A stretch of DNA of 64,000 nt from Asanoa iriomotensis (lineage in GTDB: Bacteria > Actinomycetota > Actinomycetes > Mycobacteriales > Micromonosporaceae): positions 1-64,000 of the forward strand of contig NZ_BONC01000041.1 of the NCBI RefSeq assembly GCF_016862515.1, given 5' to 3'. Position 1 is the first letter of the stretch. Every line of letters starts with the position of its first letter. Shown here piece by piece: positions 62,228-64,000 of the stretch. The translations under genes and the position numbers were made by a program. The notes beneath the pieces were generated by a model, which worked only from the letters and a program-made list of their open reading frames with translations, was not told where the DNA came from and made no database searches.

Positions 62228-63365
62228 ACAGCCAGCCCGAGCGGCGGAACCAGCGGTAGAGCACGATCGCCGCGAGCAACATCAGGGTCAGCACCGCGGG
62301 ATAGCCGTACTCCCAGCGGAACTCCGGCATGTTCGGGAAGTTCATGCCGTAGATGCCGGCGATGAAGGTCTCCACGGCGAAGATGGCCGCCCAGGAGGCG
62401 ATCTTGCGCATGTCGTTGTTCTGCTCGACGGAGACCTGCGCCAGGCGTGCCTGGAGGATCGAGTTGAGCAGGTCGTCGTAGCCGTTGACCTGCTCGGCGA
62501 CCCGGATCAAGTGGTCCTGCACGTCACGGAAGAAGCGCCGGATCTCCTTGGGCACGTGCCGGTTGGTCGACTCGGTCAGCTGCATGATCGGCCGCAGCAG
62601 CGGGACCACGGCCCGCTTGAACTCGACCAGCTCCCGCTTCATCTGGTAGATCCGCTGGATCCGGCCGTGCACCTGGCGGGCGAAGACCTGCGTCTCCAGG
62701 TCGTCGAGGTCGGTCTCCACCTGGTCGCTGACGTCGATGTAGAGGTCGACGATGTGGTCGGCGATCGCGTACGCCACCGACCAGGGGCCCTGCGCCAGCA
62801 ACTCCTTGCGCTGCTCGAGCCCGGCCCGCACGGGCGCCAGTCGGCAGGCGTCGCCGTGCCGCACGGTGATCACGAACTCCGGACCGATGAACAGCATCAC
62901 CTGGCCGGTCTCGACCACCTCGGTGGTCTCGGTCAGCTCGGCGTGCCGCACGTACCGCGCGGTCCGCATGACCAGCGAGTTGATCTCGCCGAACTGCTCC
63001 AGCTTGGGGCGCTGCTCGGCGTGCACGGCGTCCTCGACGGCCAACTCGTGCAGCTCGAACGTCTCGGCGATGCCGGTCATCGTGGTCAGGCTCGGCTCGT
63101 GCAGCCCGACCCAGACGAACGCGTTGCCGGTCTCCTCGCGCGCCGCGTGCAGCGCGTCCTCCGGCGACCATTCGCCGGGCTGCCGCACGCCGTCGACGTA
63201 CAACGCGCAGTCGACGATCGTGTCCCGGCCACGGAACCCAGCTGGCGCCACGGGCTTGGGCTCGGCGGGACCGAGCATGCGGGTCATCGCCCGGACCGGA
63301 TCGCTCCACGACCTGGTCTTGGGGCGAACCTGATCGGTCTTGTCGGCGTCAGTCGCCATCGACAT
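62226..63365 (-). CDS. corA: CorA magnesium/cobalt transporter
   Basis: This 379-residue protein has a large N-terminal cytosolic domain, the long stalk helix, and two C-terminal membrane helices with the Y-G-M-N-F signature between them. CorA pentamers import Mg2+. GGAGGGAGG precedes the ATG at 63365; an ATG two codons later is an alternative start. Confidence 0.95.
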   Translation of the reverse strand: MSMATDADKTDQVRPKTRSWSDPVRAMTRMLGPAEPKPVAPAGFRGRDTIVDCALYVDGVRQPGEWSPEDALHAAREETGNAFVWVGLHEPSLTTMTGIAETFELHELAVEDAVHAEQRPKLEQFGEINSLVMRTARYVRHAELTETTEVVETGQVMLFIGPEFVITVRHGDACRLAPVRAGLEQRKELLAQGPWSVAYAIADHIVDLYIDVSDQVETDLDDLETQVFARQVHGRIQRIYQMKRELVEFKRAVVPLLRPIMQLTESTNRHVPKEIRRFFRDVQDHLIRVAEQVNGYDDLLNSILQARLAQVSVEQNNDMRKIASWAAIFAVETFIAGIYGMNFPNMPEFRWEYGYPAVLTLMLLAAIVLYRWFRRSGWL

Positions 63366-63678
63366 GCCTCCCTCCGAACCCGGCAACCCGGATGGGCCGA
63401 GAAGGAGGTTACGCCCGGAAGGTGGCCACAGGCCGTCAGGATCGCGTCATGAAGACCCCGCCGGGGGGCGCCGGGTGGACCGGCCGCGTCGGGGGGTGGG
63501 GTGCGAGCGGCCCACCCGGCGCCATCGGGGGCGGGGTAGTGCTGAGGGGGTCGGTTTCCGACACCGGACCGACCGGTGGATCGCATTGTTCACCGTCGAC
63601 CCGTGCCGGGTCAGCCCCTCATCACACGGATGGGGCACTCTGTCGGGAATCCGACAGAGTGCCGTTGGTCGTCCCCAA
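63366..63678. other. 313-base region without a gene
   Basis: This holds the CorA promoter region, a G-rich stretch around 63460-63550 and a hairpin (63634-63663). No coding sequence could be supported. Confidence 0.6.
63634..63663 (-). terminator. hairpin after the aminotransferase gene
   Basis: A perfect 13-bp stem (63634-63646 with 63651-63663) and GAAT loop lie 16 bases past the minus-strand stop. There is no T-tract. Confidence 0.6.
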
Positions 63679-64000
63679 TTACCCGCGGATATCCTCGATG
63701 GCCGCCGCCAGCCGGCGCACGCCTTCGTCGATCTCGTCGACGGTCACGGCCGAGAACGCCAGCCGCAGCGCGTGCTTGCCGCCCTCCAGCAGGAAGTCGC
63801 TGCCCTTGACCACGGCCACGCCGCGCGCGGTCGCCGCCGGCAGCAGCTTGTCGACGTCGACATCCTCGGGGAAGTCGACCCAGAGGAAGTAGCCGCCCTC
63901 GGGCTCGGTGAAGGAGACGCCCGGGATGTGCTCGCGCAGCGCGGCGGCCAGCACGCGGACCCGCTCGGCCAGCGCCGTGCACACGGTGTCGATGGACCGA
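63679..64000 (-). CDS. class I/II aminotransferase, C-terminal part
   Basis: The gene runs off the window end; the last 106 residues are seen. The pattern GVSFTEPEGGYFLWVDFPE and ALRLAFSAVTVDEIDEGVRRLA is the C-terminal small domain of PLP-dependent aminotransferases (including MocR-like and aspartate-family types). The catalytic Lys lies outside the window, so the substrate is unknown. Confidence 0.88.
   Translation of the reverse strand, partial: RSIDTVCTALAERVRVLAAALREHIPGVSFTEPEGGYFLWVDFPEDVDVDKLLPAATARGVAVVKGSDFLLEGGKHALRLAFSAVTVDEIDEGVRRLAAAIEDIRG

Overview
The window is very GC-rich and dense, with GTG and ATG starts, strong purine-rich ribosome binding sites and a full ESX-type VII secretion core. 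It looks like the chromosome of a filamentous actinomycete, most likely of the Micromonosporaceae. The family name is an inference from gene content and from a palindromic intergenic repeat style I associate with that family; no rRNA or other marker is present to prove it. No insertion sequence, prophage or CRISPR array was seen.

Layout. 1-11400: type VII secretion locus. Two WXG100 proteins and eccC (minus) face eccD (plus); an unknown associated gene and eccE (minus) face eccB (plus); then comes a PE/PPE-like substrate pair. eccA and the mycosin protease are not in the window. 11640-16100: envelope genes, namely a DUF916-type membrane protein, a purple-acid-phosphatase-like enzyme with a possible WxL-like C-terminus, and a HupE/UreJ-type membrane protein. 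16200-19150: a lipoprotein, a LigC-type DNA ligase, a DUF998 membrane protein and a tiny acidic protein. 19150-22344: a regulatory module of a B12-binding protein with a CarH-like photosensor motif, a PAS/GAF/SpoIIE phosphatase and a divergent STAS protein. 22393-26819: a TetR repressor with a perfect 19-bp operator and a heterodimeric ABC exporter. 26830-31496: a GNAT enzyme, a manganese (yybP-ykoY) riboswitch with its UPF0016 exporter, an aquaporin and an LPXTG phytase-like protein.

31680-39240 is a more mixed region: a SAM methyltransferase, an F420/NADP-type reductase, DUF429, a HIRAN protein, a FhuF-like iron reductase behind an iron box, a helix-turn-helix/peptide-deformylase fusion, and a DUF4143 ATPase with four 22-bp repeats in front of it. 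39434-44290: flavohemoglobin, a PNPOx-like protein, a CPBP membrane protein and a long disordered EcsC-like protein. 44432-44661: tRNA-Ser(GCT), tRNA-Arg(ACG) and a terminator. 44742-48124: two oxidoreductases, each beside its own regulator. 48121-53012: envelope glycan genes, tRNA-Ser(TGA), a quinone oxidoreductase and SoxR. 53170-58110: a secreted SGNH esterase with a ricin-type lectin, and a two-component system with a lipoprotein. 58194-64000: thiolase, PH protein, rhomboid protease, cyclophilin, a small membrane protein, a repeat cluster, CorA, and the end of an aminotransferase.

The main hunt leads are the B12/SpoIIE/STAS module (a likely light-gated partner switch), the HTH-deformylase fusion sharing a promoter region with an iron-box-controlled FhuF, and the possible WxL-like pair. 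Secondary leads are the PE/PPE-like pair with a leader ORF, the 22-bp repeats, a perfect 33-bp inverted repeat, and eight convergent gene pairs whose ends overlap.
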